Below, one piece after another: positions 45,621 through 55,382 of a stretch of DNA of 64,000 nt. Positions within the stretch are counted from its first letter, which is position 1. Every line of letters starts with the position of its first letter. The notes beneath the pieces were generated by a model. That model made no database searches. It was not told where the DNA came from and saw only the letters and a list, made by a program, of their open reading frames with translations. Location: NCBI GenBank assembly GCA_028710415.1, contig JAQTUE010000011.1, positions 1 through 64,000 on the forward strand, given 5' to 3'. The position numbers and the translations under genes are program-made. The stretch comes from Paludibacter sp. Lineage in GTDB: Bacteria > Bacteroidota > Bacteroidia > Bacteroidales > Paludibacteraceae.

Positions 45621-45880
45621 TTTAACCCCGTAGGGGTGCAATGATTGTAATAAGCTACATATCAGACTATCTAAAAACACCGTAGGGGTGGTATTATTTA
45701 TAATCAGTTCCAGATTTCTTTCAATTATGTATTTACGGCATTTGTTGTTCCGGTCGATGGCTTGGATAGATTTATAGATAGGAAATAAATTTTTATTGTA
45801 CGCATTTCTATATCACCCCTGCGGGGTTAATATTATTTGTTATTCATTTTTTCTACAATCATGTTAACCCTTCGGGTTTA
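45621..45880. repeat. REP/BIME-like hairpin cluster
   Basis: Four G/C-rich hairpins of one family lie in the 620-bp gap after the acyl-CoA synthetase: ACCCCGTAGGGGT at 45625-45637, a variant at 45678-45690, CACCCCTGCGGGG at 45814-45826, and AACCCTTCGGGTT at 45866-45878. Hairpins 1 and 4 are each followed, 3 bp away on opposite strands, by ATGATTGTA (45641-45649 and complement of 45854-45862), so the cluster is an inverted pair of two-hairpin units. The rest of the gap is AT-rich. Confidence 0.78.
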
Positions 45881-46000
45881 AAAATATTGCTATGTTTGTA
45901 AATAAATAATATGCCAAAAAATGTGTTAAATTTAAACATAAGATACTAAAACAAATTATCTTAATCGATTTGGAATGTACTATTACTTACTTTCCTGAAA

Positions 46001-46070
46001 TCAATTACCTTAACCAACTATTCAACTTAATCAACTTAATTAACCAATCAACCAATCAACCAATCCCCAA
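46001..46070. repeat. AAGTTGATT-type array (reverse orientation) at the smpB 3' end
   Basis: Units CAACTTAAT and CCAATCAA run directly up to the stop codon of the minus-strand smpB gene. Confidence 0.8.
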
Positions 46071-46526
46071 TTACTGTTTCATTGCCCTGTCAATACTTCT
46101 CTTGTCTTCCTTTTCCTTCAGCGTCTGGCGTTTATCGTAGGTTTTCTTCCCCTTTGCCAATCCAATTTCCAGCTTAGCCAACCCTTTGTCATTGATAAAA
46201 AGTTTGGTGGGCACTATCGTATTCCCGGTTTCTTTGGTTCCACGAATCAGTTTGTTCAATTCCCTTTTAGTAAGCAGCAGTTTCCTGTCACGCCTGACAT
46301 CATGGTTGTTGTAAGTACCAAAGAAATAGGTAGCAATGTGCATGTTTCTTACAAACAACTCGTTATTAACAAACGTACAATAAGTTTCCGTCAATCCTGC
46401 CTTTCCATCCCTGATCGACTTGATTTCGGTGCCGTAAAGCTGAATCCCGGCAACAAACCGTTCCAGAATTTCGTAGTTGAAAGTTGCTTTCTTATTGCGG
46501 ATTGATATATTCGATTTCTTAAACAT
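46071..46526 (-). CDS. smpB: SsrA-binding protein SmpB
   Basis: A 151-residue cytoplasmic protein that carries tmRNA to stalled ribosomes. Family sequence is clear from [14 protein letters not shown] through [47 protein letters not shown], and [17 protein letters not shown], with the basic tail [16 protein letters not shown] that folds in the A site. Length is typical. The tmRNA gene (ssrA) itself was not found in the window. It has its own -7 box. Confidence 0.96.
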   Translation of the reverse strand: MFKKSNISIRNKKATFNYEILERFVAGIQLYGTEIKSIRDGKAGLTETYCTFVNNELFVRNMHIATYFFGTYNNHDVRRDRKLLLTKRELNKLIRGTKETGNTIVPTKLFINDKGLAKLEIGLAKGKKTYDKRQTLKEKEDKRSIDRAMKQ

Positions 46527-46548
46527 GATGTCATTTTTTATTCTTCAG

Positions 46549-46556
46549 CAAAAGTA
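46549..46556 (-). promoter_or_regulatory. smpB -7 box (TACTTTTG)
   Basis: The complement is an exact TAnnTTTG, 22 bp upstream of the start codon. Confidence 0.55.
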
Positions 46557-46866
46557 AGTATATTTTTCGTTTCTGGCTATACTTTGTATAAACTTTGAAT
46601 CCATCCCCTTTGAATCGATCGTTTGATTTGAAAAATTGTTTTACATGGTCACTTTTTGACCCTACATTTCCTGTCTAAACTAACTATCTTATGATGCATA
46701 AATTTCTCTAAATGACTGAAAGTGTATTGTATGTATCAGTCTTTGAATCACCTAACCGGTAATAAGGAGTTTGAATTTTACATGTTGAAACCGATAGCTT
46801 CATGGTGTCTTCATGCTATCTTCATCCTGTTTTCGTTTTAATTTGAATAAAACTTATTTCTAACAA

Positions 46867-46967
46867 GGATATAATTTAGATATCATAACCTTTTAATGAT
46901 ATGAGACATCTAAGTTATATCTAAGATACATCTAAGATACATCTAAGATACAACGAAAACATCATGG
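46867..46967 (+). repeat. 11-bp-phased dispersed repeat, copy 2
   Basis: Four units ATCTAAGTTAT/ATCTAAGATAC run in tandem from 46908, preceded by TAGATATCATAACC and followed by CAACGAAAACATCATGG. The reverse complement of 5856-5953 aligns across the whole stretch. It lies in the 1060-bp gap 46527-47586. The rest of that gap holds two -7 boxes and otherwise AT-rich sequence with no convincing gene. Confidence 0.8.
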
Positions 46968-47498
46968 TGACATCTAGCAAATAACCAGCCAATGAAAAAT
47001 CAGAAAAAAACAGATGAAAATCCGGAAGAAACAAACCGGAAGGAGAAAGTGAAATTTTAAAAATAAGGAGTAAAAGGAACTAATTCAAAGCATTTAATGA
47101 ATTATTTTGAGTTTTGAGCCCTCAAACCCCAAAGTGAGCTTAAAGACGTAGCATTTGAAAAATTGCTAATACTAAATATCTCCTGATGATGCACTCTTAC
47201 ACACCCTTTGGGGATTGGGAGCTCAGGAATAAGATAGTTGCAAATATAGTCAGATTCGACATTTTTAGATAAATAATGATGCATAAAGACTTATTTGAAT
47301 TTGGGCACTAAACATACAACTAAAGAAAAATGATAGTGCTTTAAAATATTTTCGGTCTTAAAAATGTTATAATCATACGTTACACGGATAGTGTGCCGGG
47401 ACCAATTTGCATGGCATTAATTATAACGTGCTAAAAGAATTTTAAGTACATATTTTCAAGTTTTTTTTAAATATGATTTTTACTTTTAAAAATATAAG

Positions 47499-47506
47499 TA
47501 TATTTG
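47499..47506 (+). promoter_or_regulatory. -7 box (TATATTTG) of the bifunctional nuclease gene
   Basis: An exact TAnnTTTG with a leader of about 75 nt. Confidence 0.55.
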
Positions 47507-47586
47507 CTGTCCTTTTAAGAATACAGGCCCCGGTTGTGTATTTCGGAAGGGATTGAAAATAACTAAAGAACCACCAATATACCGAT

Positions 47587-48189
47587 ATGAAAATGGATTC
47601 AGAAATAAAATTAACGATCACAGGGTTGGTTTATAACCAGACTGTTGTGGGGACCTATGGACTGGTGTTGAGTGAAGAAAACGGGAACCGACGGTTCTCA
47701 GTGATGATAGGTGAGCCCGAGGCCCAATCAATTGCCCTGAAAATGAACAATAAAAAATCGCCCAGGCCATTGACTCACGATTTGATAAACAGCATTTTAA
47801 ATTCCTTTGATGCAACACTTCAAAAAGTGGTGATTTACGATATGGTCAATGATGTATTCTTTTCTGAATTGCATATTCAAAAAGATTCAACCCCTTTTGT
47901 GATTGATGCCCGCACGTCGGATGCGGTTGCTTTGGCGGTCAGGTCGGAGTGCCCGATCTATATCAAGTCCGAGATCCTTGAAATTGTGGGTACTGAAATA
48001 GAACCGCTTGAAGTAGAGGAACCCAAGACCGTATTGCCTGAGAATGATGAAGATCTAACAGAGGATGACCTGGATTTACTGTCCATGGAAACATTGGAAG
48101 GAATGCTGGACCTTGCCCTGAGCAATGAAAAATATGAACTGGCTGTGACCATTCGTGATGCCATCAAACGAAAACACAAGACAATATAA
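47587..48189 (+). CDS. bifunctional nuclease (BFN/DUF151) family protein with UVR motif
   Basis: A 200-residue cytoplasmic protein. Residues about 5-135 match the DUF151 fold: GLVLSEENGNRRFSVMIGEPEAQSIAL, then LTHDLINSILNSFDATLQKVVIYD, then DARTSDAVALAVR and CPIYIKSEIL. An acidic linker (ENDEDLTEDDLDLL) follows, and the C-terminal 40 residues form a UvrB/UvrC-type helical hairpin (ALSNEKYELAVTIRDAIKRK). The plant homologue has RNase and DNase activity; the bacterial role is unproven. It lies 46 bp upstream of a nucleoside-permease-like gene, likely co-transcribed, which would suit a nucleotide-salvage setting. Confidence 0.88.
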   Translation: MKMDSEIKLTITGLVYNQTVVGTYGLVLSEENGNRRFSVMIGEPEAQSIALKMNNKKSPRPLTHDLINSILNSFDATLQKVVIYDMVNDVFFSELHIQKDSTPFVIDARTSDAVALAVRSECPIYIKSEILEIVGTEIEPLEVEEPKTVLPENDEDLTEDDLDLLSMETLEGMLDLALSNEKYELAVTIRDAIKRKHKTI

Positions 48190-48235
48190 TCAACTCACAA
48201 AAAAATCACTTACTAAATATTAAATCTAAAAAATC

Positions 48236-49489
48236 ATGGGATTAAAATATCGTCTTACGTTAATGAATTTTCTGCAGTTCTTTATTTGGGGTTCATGGCT
48301 TATTACTATCGGTGGTTATTGGTTTCAGAATAAAGGATGGACGGGGACAGAATTCGGGGCGATTTTTTCTACCATGGGTATTGCTTCTTTGTTTATGCCT
48401 GCATTGGCAGGTGTGATTGCCGACAGGTGGATTACAGCTGAAAAACTGCTGGGCTCATTTCATTTGATGGGTGCTATCTGTTTATTTATGGTACCGCTGA
48501 TGGCAACCCCTACCCAGATGTTCTGGCTGATGCTGGTGAACATGATGTTTTACATGCCTACAATCTCATTATCAATCACCGTTTCCTATTCGGCAATGAA
48601 GAAAGCGAATATGGATATTGTTAAAGAATATCCCCCCATTCGCGTTTTTGGAACCATTGGGTTTATTGTGGCCATGTGGACGGTGAGCCTGTTGAAATTT
48701 GAAACCACTTCGATGCAATTCTATGTTGCTTCCATTGCGTCCGTGATCCTTGGAATGTATGCTTTCACACTCCCTACCTGCGAGGTGAGCAAACAAACGG
48801 ATAAAAAGACCCTGGTGGATACCCTTGGATTAAAAGCATTTACGTTGTTCAAAGACCGTAAGATGGCTTTGTTCTTTGTATTCTCCATGTTGCTGGGAGC
48901 AGCCTTGCAACTTACCAATGCCTACGGGGATACTTTCCTGCACGACTTTAAAAAAGTAGATATTTACAAAGACCTGGTAGCGATCCGGTATCCTGCCATT
49001 ATCATGTCGATCTCTCAAATGTCGGAAACACTGTTTATTCTGACCATACCATTTTTCTTACGCAAATTCGGAATTAAAAAAGTAATGATATTCAGCATGT
49101 TTGCCTGGGTGTTGCGTTTTGCACTGTTTGGCCTTGGCAACCCAGCCGATGGATTGTGGATGATTATACTTTCGTGTATTATTTACGGCATGGCATTCGA
49201 TTTCTTCAATATATCCGGTTCGTTGTATGTGGAAACACAGACCGATTCGAGTATTCGCGCCAGCGCACAAGGGGTATTCATGATGATGACCAATGGGGTG
49301 GGTGCTATTTTGGGCAGTTCATTAAGCGGATTGCTGATTGATAATTTCTTTAAATCGGCGAATGGTGATTTCCAATGGCATGGCATCTGGTATACTTTTG
49401 CCGCCTACTCATTCGTAGTTGCTATCCTGTTTATGTTTTTCTTTAAACACAAACATGATCCGGCAGCATTGACCACTATCAAACACTAA
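48236..49489 (+). CDS. nucleoside permease, NupG/XapB-like MFS transporter
   Basis: A 417-residue inner-membrane protein with twelve predicted helices. It begins YRLTLMNFLQFFIWGSWLITIGGYW, the NHS-family opening, and contains GVIADRWITAEKLLG after TM2, PIRVFGTIGFIVAMW, and a central loop with CEVSKQTDKKTL. NupG-type proteins import nucleosides by proton symport. Likely co-transcribed with the upstream nuclease-like gene. The C-terminus is short and basic (FFKHKHDPAALTTIKH). Confidence 0.87.
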   Translation: MGLKYRLTLMNFLQFFIWGSWLITIGGYWFQNKGWTGTEFGAIFSTMGIASLFMPALAGVIADRWITAEKLLGSFHLMGAICLFMVPLMATPTQMFWLMLVNMMFYMPTISLSITVSYSAMKKANMDIVKEYPPIRVFGTIGFIVAMWTVSLLKFETTSMQFYVASIASVILGMYAFTLPTCEVSKQTDKKTLVDTLGLKAFTLFKDRKMALFFVFSMLLGAALQLTNAYGDTFLHDFKKVDIYKDLVAIRYPAIIMSISQMSETLFILTIPFFLRKFGIKKVMIFSMFAWVLRFALFGLGNPADGLWMIILSCIIYGMAFDFFNISGSLYVETQTDSSIRASAQGVFMMMTNGVGAILGSSLSGLLIDNFFKSANGDFQWHGIWYTFAAYSFVVAILFMFFFKHKHDPAALTTIKH

Positions 49490-49496
49490 TTAAAAA

Positions 49497-49612
49497 ACAC
49501 AGATTAATTATTTAATAAAAGAACTAAAATATAAGAGTTGGATGTAAAATATTGTCCACTGATTACACTGATTTACACAGATTATTTATTTTAAAGATAA
49601 TGATTATACGCA
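49497..49612 (-). repeat. dispersed ~115-bp repeat, copy 2
   Basis: This is the reverse complement of the repeat at 701-822. It includes ACACAGATTAATTA, ATTGTCCACTGATTACACTG and GATTTACACAGATTAT. It begins 8 bp after the permease stop codon. Confidence 0.75.
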
Positions 49613-49638
49613 ATGTGTCCTAAAGTGACAAAAATCGG

Positions 49639-49796
49639 TTTCAGTGCTCTGCACCTCGTAAAACTTTTCATATTCAATCCTATCTACCAAAATACCGGAG
49701 CTATGCTCCTGGTGTTGGCAATGAAAAGGGACATAGTCCCGACAGTTTGGTAGAATTAAATATCAGGAACTAATAAAAAGGTGCAGAGCACTGAAA
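49639..49796. repeat. structured element with 18-bp terminal inverted repeats
   Basis: TTTCAGTGCTCTGCACCT (49639-49656) and AGGTGCAGAGCACTGAAA (49779-49796) are perfect inverted repeats. Nested inside are CTACCAAA/TTTGGTAG (49684-49691 and 49746-49753) and two hairpins, GGAGCtatGCTCC (49697-49709) and GGGACatAGTCCC (49728-49740). It contains no ORF. Confidence 0.8.
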
Positions 49797-49868
49797 GATA
49801 AAGGCAAAAATTACGTTTTAATACATTATGCGAATAATCATAAAACATTAACTGAAAAAGTAAAAAAT

Positions 49869-49900
49869 AAAAGCGGAGAGTATTAAACCCTCCGCTTTTA
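49869..49900 (-). terminator. dnaB terminator
   Basis: AAAAGCGGAG pairs with CTCCGCTTTT. On the minus strand the stem is followed by a T-rich tract. It lies just past the dnaB stop codon. Confidence 0.85.
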
Positions 49901-49921
49901 TTTTACAGTGAAATCTTATAT

Positions 49922-51478
49922 TTAAAAAGGAACATCATCATTCTTGCTAAACCCGCTTAAAGGGTTTGAGCTTTGAGGTGTCAACGAGGCTGCATCGTTA
50001 TAAAAATCACCACCACCTTCGTTCATTTTTGAAGAAATAACCTGATAACCGGAGTTAAAAGGATTATCGTCTTTGTCCCTGTCGTCCTTGTTCATAAACT
50101 TGGCATAGGTATTCTTGAACTTCAACTGCACATCACCTGTGGCACCATTACGGTGTTTAGCAATGATAATCTCGGCAATACCGATCAATGAATTTCCTTC
50201 GGCATCTTCGGTCAGGTGATAATACTCCGGGCGGTGAATAAAACATACCATATCGGCATCCTGCTCAATGGCACCCGATTCACGTAAATCGGACAACTGC
50301 GGACGCTTGCCTTCCAGTCCTGTACGGCCTTCAACACCACGATTCAACTGGGAGAGTGCAATGATCGGAATATCCAGTTCCTTGGCAAGCCCTTTGAGTG
50401 ACCGGGAAATGATACTTACTTCCTGCTCACGGCTACCGAAGCTCATCCCGCTGGCATTCATTAACTGAAGGTAGTCAATAATCAGACACTGGACGCCATG
50501 CTCTTTTACCAACCGGCGTGCTTTACTACGCAATTCAAAAACCGAAAGGCTGGGAGTATCATCCACATAGATGGGTGCATCGATCAATTCTTTAATATCT
50601 TTATCCAGCTTGGTCCATTCTTCGCTGGTTAACTGTCCATTTTTCACCTTTTCACCTTCAAGCTCGCACACATTCATGATCAGACGATTCACCAACTGGA
50701 CATTGGACATTTCGAGTGAGAAAATGGCTACAGGTTGGTTATAATCAAGCCCCATGTTCTTAGCCATGGAAAGTACAAAGGCGGTTTTACCCATGGCAGG
50801 ACGGGCAGCAATAATGATTAAATCGGACTTTTGCCATCCTGAAGTTATCTTGTCCAGGCTGTGGAAACCGGTTGATACTCCACTGGATCCCGACTTGGTA
50901 GCTGCAATCTGCATACGCTTAATGGCCTCATCGATCACCGGGCTGATTTGGGTCACGTCCTTTTTCAGGTTTCGTTGAGATACTTCAAAGAGCAGACCTT
51001 CGGCTTCCTGCATCAGATCATCCACGTCAGACTTATCATCGAAAGCCTTGGTTTGTATTTCACTCGAAATACGTATCAGCTCACGGGCCAGGAATTTCTG
51101 GACAATAATGCGGGCATGGTATTCCAGGTGGGCAGCCGAAGATACCTTGGCAGTAAGCAATGTAATGTAATACGGGCCCCCGACATCGTCGATAGTACCC
51201 ATTTTGCGTAATTGCTCGGTTACCGTATGCATGTCCACCGGTTCCTGGTGCATGGCAAGGTGCATGATAGATTCAAAGATCTTTTGATGTGCAACCTTGT
51301 AAAAACATTCCGGTTTCAGGATTTCAGAAATGAGTGAATATGCATCCTTTTCGATCATGATAGCTCCTAAAACAGCTTCTTCCAGTTCAGGGGCCTGAGG
51401 TGGAAGTTTGCCAAACTCATTGGCGGGAACAGGTACCGGACCGGTAGGTTTCTTAGAGTAATTACGTTTTTCAGCCAT
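49922..51478 (-). CDS. dnaB: replicative DNA helicase DnaB
   Basis: A 518-residue hexameric helicase of the replication fork. The N-terminal domain (about 20-125) begins PPQAPELEEAVLGAIMIEKDAY. The RecA-like C-terminal domain has DLIIIAARPAMGKTAFVLS (Walker A near residue 229), IFSLEMSNVQLVNRL, LIIDYLQLM, and ALSQLNRGVEGR, then LSDLRESGAIEQDAD. The C-terminal tail of about 60 residues is low-complexity and Asn/Ser/Gly-rich, ending in DDVPF, an acidic tip resembling those of SSB. No intein is present. It has a full promoter upstream and a terminator downstream. Confidence 0.97.
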   Translation of the reverse strand: MAEKRNYSKKPTGPVPVPANEFGKLPPQAPELEEAVLGAIMIEKDAYSLISEILKPECFYKVAHQKIFESIMHLAMHQEPVDMHTVTEQLRKMGTIDDVGGPYYITLLTAKVSSAAHLEYHARIIVQKFLARELIRISSEIQTKAFDDKSDVDDLMQEAEGLLFEVSQRNLKKDVTQISPVIDEAIKRMQIAATKSGSSGVSTGFHSLDKITSGWQKSDLIIIAARPAMGKTAFVLSMAKNMGLDYNQPVAIFSLEMSNVQLVNRLIMNVCELEGEKVKNGQLTSEEWTKLDKDIKELIDAPIYVDDTPSLSVFELRSKARRLVKEHGVQCLIIDYLQLMNASGMSFGSREQEVSIISRSLKGLAKELDIPIIALSQLNRGVEGRTGLEGKRPQLSDLRESGAIEQDADMVCFIHRPEYYHLTEDAEGNSLIGIAEIIIAKHRNGATGDVQLKFKNTYAKFMNKDDRDKDDNPFNSGYQVISSKMNEGGGDFYNDAASLTPQSSNPLSGFSKNDDVPF

Positions 51479-51519
51479 TCTTATAGTTTCAATTTACTTA
51501 TTTACTGTTTTGCGGATTT

Positions 51520-51549
51520 CAAAAGTACGAAACATTTCCGAATGCTCAA
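51520..51549 (-). promoter_or_regulatory. dnaB promoter
   Basis: On the minus strand TTG (complement of 51547-51549), a 19-bp spacer and TACTTTTG (complement of 51520-51527) make a complete consensus promoter. The leader is about 35 nt. Confidence 0.72.
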
Positions 51550-51642
51550 ATTAAATTTATAAACAGATCGTTGTTGATAACTGGTATAGTGGTGTGATTT
51601 CAAAGCAACTATCCCATAGTTTTAGAATTGAAAAAAAAACAT

Positions 51643-51650
51643 TACTTTTG
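51643..51650 (+). promoter_or_regulatory. ispE -7 box (TACTTTTG)
   Basis: An exact TAnnTTTG, with a leader of about 20 nt to ATG 51679. Confidence 0.6.
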
Positions 51651-51678
51651 ATTTTTAATACAAAAGCAAAATTGAAAT

Positions 51679-52497
51679 ATGGTTGTTTTCCCCAATGCAA
51701 AAATTAATCTTGGACTGAACGTTACAGAACGTCGTCCGGATGGATATCACAATATCGAAACAGTTTTTTACCCAATCGGATTGAGCGATGTCCTGGAAGT
51801 GGAAGCTTCTGAAAATTGCATGGATTATAGTTTTTCCTCCGCAGGGATTGAATTGGGGGGTGACCCGGAAGATAATTTAATTGTAAAAGCCTACCGGTTG
51901 CTGCGCTCGGAGCATCAATTTCCTGCCATAGACATTTCATTAATAAAACAAATCCCTTTTGGGGCTGGACTTGGTGGTGGTTCTGCGGATGCCGCCTTTA
52001 TGCTGAAAGCTTTGAATGAACTGTTCGAATTGAAAATTACCCCTAAGAAGCTGGAGAAATATGCTGCTCTGTTAGGCGCTGACTGCCCGGTATTTATCAA
52101 AAATAAACCGGTATTCGCTACCGGTATCGGGAATGTGTTTACTCCCATAAAAATCTCCCTGAAAGGTAAATTCTTAGTATTGGTAAAACCGGATATCCAT
52201 GTGTCTACCCCCGAAGCCTATTCATTGGTAGTACCTGAAATACCCCAGGTTTCGCTTCTTGAGTTGATACTGCAGCCAATGGCAGAGTGGAAAAATGTAA
52301 TTAAAAATGATTTTGAGAAATCGGTATTTACGAAATATCCAGCCATTGAGACTATAAAAAATAACCTGTATGAACTGGGTGCAGTGTATGCTTCCATGTC
52401 AGGTTCCGGATCCTCGGTGTATGGGATATTTGATACTGTAATTCCTGAAAATAAATTATTTGAAGGGTGTTTTGTAGCAGGTGGAAATTTAGATTAG
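51679..52497 (+). CDS. ispE: 4-diphosphocytidyl-2-C-methyl-D-erythritol kinase
   Basis: A 272-residue GHMP kinase of the MEP isoprenoid pathway that phosphorylates the 2-hydroxyl of CDP-methylerythritol. Motifs: FPNAKINLGLNVTERRPDGYHNIETVFYPI at the N-terminus (split here as the substrate-binding start), the ATP loop PFGAGLGGGSADAAFML near residue 93, and the C-terminal GAVYASMSGSGSSVYGIF. The family length is 270-290. It starts a separate transcript next to gyrA (175-bp gap) and divergent from dnaB. Confidence 0.95.
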   Translation: MVVFPNAKINLGLNVTERRPDGYHNIETVFYPIGLSDVLEVEASENCMDYSFSSAGIELGGDPEDNLIVKAYRLLRSEHQFPAIDISLIKQIPFGAGLGGGSADAAFMLKALNELFELKITPKKLEKYAALLGADCPVFIKNKPVFATGIGNVFTPIKISLKGKFLVLVKPDIHVSTPEAYSLVVPEIPQVSLLELILQPMAEWKNVIKNDFEKSVFTKYPAIETIKNNLYELGAVYASMSGSGSSVYGIFDTVIPENKLFEGCFVAGGNLD

Positions 52498-52671
52498 ATT
52501 TTCCATTTCTTTTATATTCCCCAAAGGCAGTATTTAAAGATGTTTTTCCAAGACATTAACTAAATAATAAGCATGTTTATTGTTCGTAATTAATTGCCGT
52601 TTTGCTTGCCTAATCGAAGAAAAAGCAGTACTTTAGTGCGAATTTTTAGATTATAACAAAAATAGAAATAG

Positions 52672-55305
52672 ATGATTGATCAAGACAGAATTATTAAGGT
52701 AAACATTGACGAAGAAATGAAATCTTCGTATATCGATTATTCCATGTCGGTGATTGTTTCGCGTGCATTACCCGATGTGCGTGACGGTTTTAAGCCGGTA
52801 CACCGCAGGGTATTATTCGGAATGAACGAATTAGGAAATAATTCCGATAAACCCTATAAAAAATCTGCCAGAATTGTTGGGGAAGTAATGGGTAAGTATC
52901 ACCCGCATGGTGATTCCTCCATATACGGCACCCTGGTTCGTATGGCCCAGCATTGGTCTATGCGCTATCCTTTGGTGGATGGACAGGGTAACTTTGGTTC
53001 GATAGACGGTGACAGTCCTGCTGCCATGCGTTATACCGAAGCCCGGTTACGCAAGTTGTCGGAAGATATGTTGATTGATATAAACAAAGATACCGTTGAT
53101 TTCCAACTGAACTTTGATGATACTCTGAAAGAACCAACAGTATTGCCTAGCCGTATACCGAATTTGCTGGTAAACGGTTCATCGGGTATTGCTGTAGGGA
53201 TGGCTACCAACATGGCACCTCACAATTTAAGTGAAGTAGTGGATGCTACCATTGCCTATATCGATGACAACAACATTGAAATGTCAGAGATATTAAAATA
53301 TATCAAAGCACCTGATTTTCCAACCGGTGGAATTATCTACGGGTATGCCGGAGTGAAAGAAGCATTGGAAACAGGACGTGGAAGAATCGTTGTACGTTCG
53401 AAAGTTGAGATTGAAACCGACGCACAGGGACGTGAAAAAATCATTATCAATGAAATACCTTACCAGGTAAACAAAGTTGAACTGATCAAAGCTGTAGTGG
53501 CTTTAGTAGAAGATAAAAAGGTAGAAGGCATTGCCCACATCAACGATGAGTCCGACCGTGAAGGTATGCGAATTGTTGTGGATATTAAACGTGATGCTAA
53601 TTCAAGCGTGGTATTGAATAAATTATTCAAGTATACTGCCCTGCAATCATCATTCAGTGTGAATAATATCGCATTGGTACATGGCCGTCCACGCATGTTG
53701 AACGTAAAGGATTTGATCCATTATTTCGTGGAACACCGTCATGAAGTAGTGATCCGCCGTACCCGCTTTGAATTGGGTGAAGCAGAAAAGCGTGCTCATT
53801 TGCTGGAAGGTTTTATGATTATCCTGGATAACCTGGATGAAGCGATTAAGATCATTCGTGACTCAAAAACCCCGGAAGAAGCCCGTACCCGTTTAATGGA
53901 ACGCTTTGGCTTGTCGGATATCCAGTCCCGTGCTATAGTTGAAATGCGTTTGCGTCAACTTACAGGTATGGAGCAAGATAAACTTCGTGCTGAATACGAA
54001 GAAATCATGGCATTGATTGCCAGGTTGAATGAAATACTTGAAAAGGTGGAGCTTCGTATGCAGATCATTAAAGACGAACTTCTTGAAGTTAAAGCTAAAT
54101 ATGGTGATGCACGCCGTACCCAGATTGTATATTCTTCCGAAGAATTCAATCCTGAAGATTTCTATGCCGATGATGAAATGATTATTACCATTTCGCACTT
54201 AGGTTATATCAAACGTACTGCATTAAGTGAGTTTAGATCCCAGAACCGTGGAGGAGTAGGATCGAAAGGCAGTGATTCACGTGACGAAGACTTTATTGAA
54301 TACATCTATCCGGCTTCCATGCATAATACCATGTTGTTCTTTACCCAGAAAGGTAAGTGCTATTGGTTGAAAGTATATGATATCCCTGAAGGAAGTAAAA
54401 ACTCGAAAGGTCGTGCCATCCAGAATATGTTGAATATTGATGGTGATGATAAAGTGAACGCATTTATCCGTGTGAAAGGATTGAATGATGCTGAATATAT
54501 CAACTCGCATTACCTGATCTTTGGAACCAAGAATGGTGTGATCAAGAAAACTTCCCTGGAAGCTTACTCGCGTCCACGTCAGAATGGGGTGAATGCTATT
54601 ACCATCCGTGAAGACGATACAGTAATTCAGGTTCGATTAACGGACGGAAACTCGGAAGTGTTGATGGCTAACCGCAATGGCCGTGCAATACGATTCCATG
54701 AGTCTAAAGTTCGTCAAATGGGACGTACTGCAACCGGAGTACGTGGCATGACTCTGGATGACGATGGACAGGATGAAGTAATTGGTATGATTTGTGTAAA
54801 CAAAGAAGACAATGAAAACATCATGGTCGTTTCACAACAAGGGTATGGTAAACGTACCTTGCTGGATGACGAAAACGGCGAAGCGGTTTACCGTGTTACC
54901 AATCGTGGTGGAAAGGGTGTGAAAACCATCAATATCACTGAAAAGACCGGGAAACTTGTTGCCATTAAAAACGTTACAGATGACAGTGATTTAATGATTA
55001 TCAATAAATCAGGTATCACCATTCGTTTGAAATGTGCCGATTTCCGTGTTATGGGCCGTGCCACTCAGGGTGTTCGTTTGATCAATCTTGAGAAACGGAA
55101 CGATGAAATAGCTTCAGTTTGTAAAGTAATGTCTGAAACAATTGAAGAAGAAGCTATTGATGAGTTGCTGGAAGAAATCATCAAGGAAGGATCAACTGAT
55201 CATTCAGAAGCTAAAGATTTTATCAAATCTGAACCTACTGAAATCGATGAAGATGAAGAATCAGATGAAATAGATACTGAAATTGAAGAAGACATAGAAG
55301 AATAA
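52672..55305 (+). CDS. gyrA: DNA gyrase subunit A
   Basis: An 877-residue subunit of the type II topoisomerase that introduces negative supercoils. It starts [20 protein letters not shown]. The quinolone-resistance region includes [17 protein letters not shown] near 77-93, and the catalytic tyrosine lies in [10 protein letters not shown] near residue 123. The C-terminal beta-pinwheel starts around residue 515, with the GyrA box [10 protein letters not shown], which separates GyrA from ParC. Blade repeats follow ([23 protein letters not shown]). An acidic tail of about 60 residues ends the protein. Residue 86, equivalent to E. coli Asp87, is Gly. Confidence 0.97.
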   Translation: MIDQDRIIKVNIDEEMKSSYIDYSMSVIVSRALPDVRDGFKPVHRRVLFGMNELGNNSDKPYKKSARIVGEVMGKYHPHGDSSIYGTLVRMAQHWSMRYPLVDGQGNFGSIDGDSPAAMRYTEARLRKLSEDMLIDINKDTVDFQLNFDDTLKEPTVLPSRIPNLLVNGSSGIAVGMATNMAPHNLSEVVDATIAYIDDNNIEMSEILKYIKAPDFPTGGIIYGYAGVKEALETGRGRIVVRSKVEIETDAQGREKIIINEIPYQVNKVELIKAVVALVEDKKVEGIAHINDESDREGMRIVVDIKRDANSSVVLNKLFKYTALQSSFSVNNIALVHGRPRMLNVKDLIHYFVEHRHEVVIRRTRFELGEAEKRAHLLEGFMIILDNLDEAIKIIRDSKTPEEARTRLMERFGLSDIQSRAIVEMRLRQLTGMEQDKLRAEYEEIMALIARLNEILEKVELRMQIIKDELLEVKAKYGDARRTQIVYSSEEFNPEDFYADDEMIITISHLGYIKRTALSEFRSQNRGGVGSKGSDSRDEDFIEYIYPASMHNTMLFFTQKGKCYWLKVYDIPEGSKNSKGRAIQNMLNIDGDDKVNAFIRVKGLNDAEYINSHYLIFGTKNGVIKKTSLEAYSRPRQNGVNAITIREDDTVIQVRLTDGNSEVLMANRNGRAIRFHESKVRQMGRTATGVRGMTLDDDGQDEVIGMICVNKEDNENIMVVSQQGYGKRTLLDDENGEAVYRVTNRGGKGVKTINITEKTGKLVAIKNVTDDSDLMIINKSGITIRLKCADFRVMGRATQGVRLINLEKRNDEIASVCKVMSETIEEEAIDELLEEIIKEGSTDHSEAKDFIKSEPTEIDEDEESDEIDTEIEEDIEE

Positions 55306-55313
55306 ATCCCAAT

Positions 55314-55347
55314 TGAAAGAACTGGTGCCATGATATCAGTTCTTTCA
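55314..55347 (+). terminator. gyrA terminator
   Basis: GAAAGAACTG pairs with CAGTTCTTTC, followed by ATTTAATTATT. The T-tract is moderate. Confidence 0.7.
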
Positions 55348-55382
55348 TTTAATTATTAATAATAAAAAAACTATTACACGTC

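Noticed and set aside
46992-47060. 22-residue Lys/Glu-rich micro-ORF
   Set aside because: No clear ribosome-binding site, promoter or conservation evidence; expected by chance in this AT-rich gap.
47102-47284. 60-residue minus-strand ORF in the gap before the nuclease gene
   Set aside because: Composition is unlike the neighbouring proteins, no start signals, no recognised domain.
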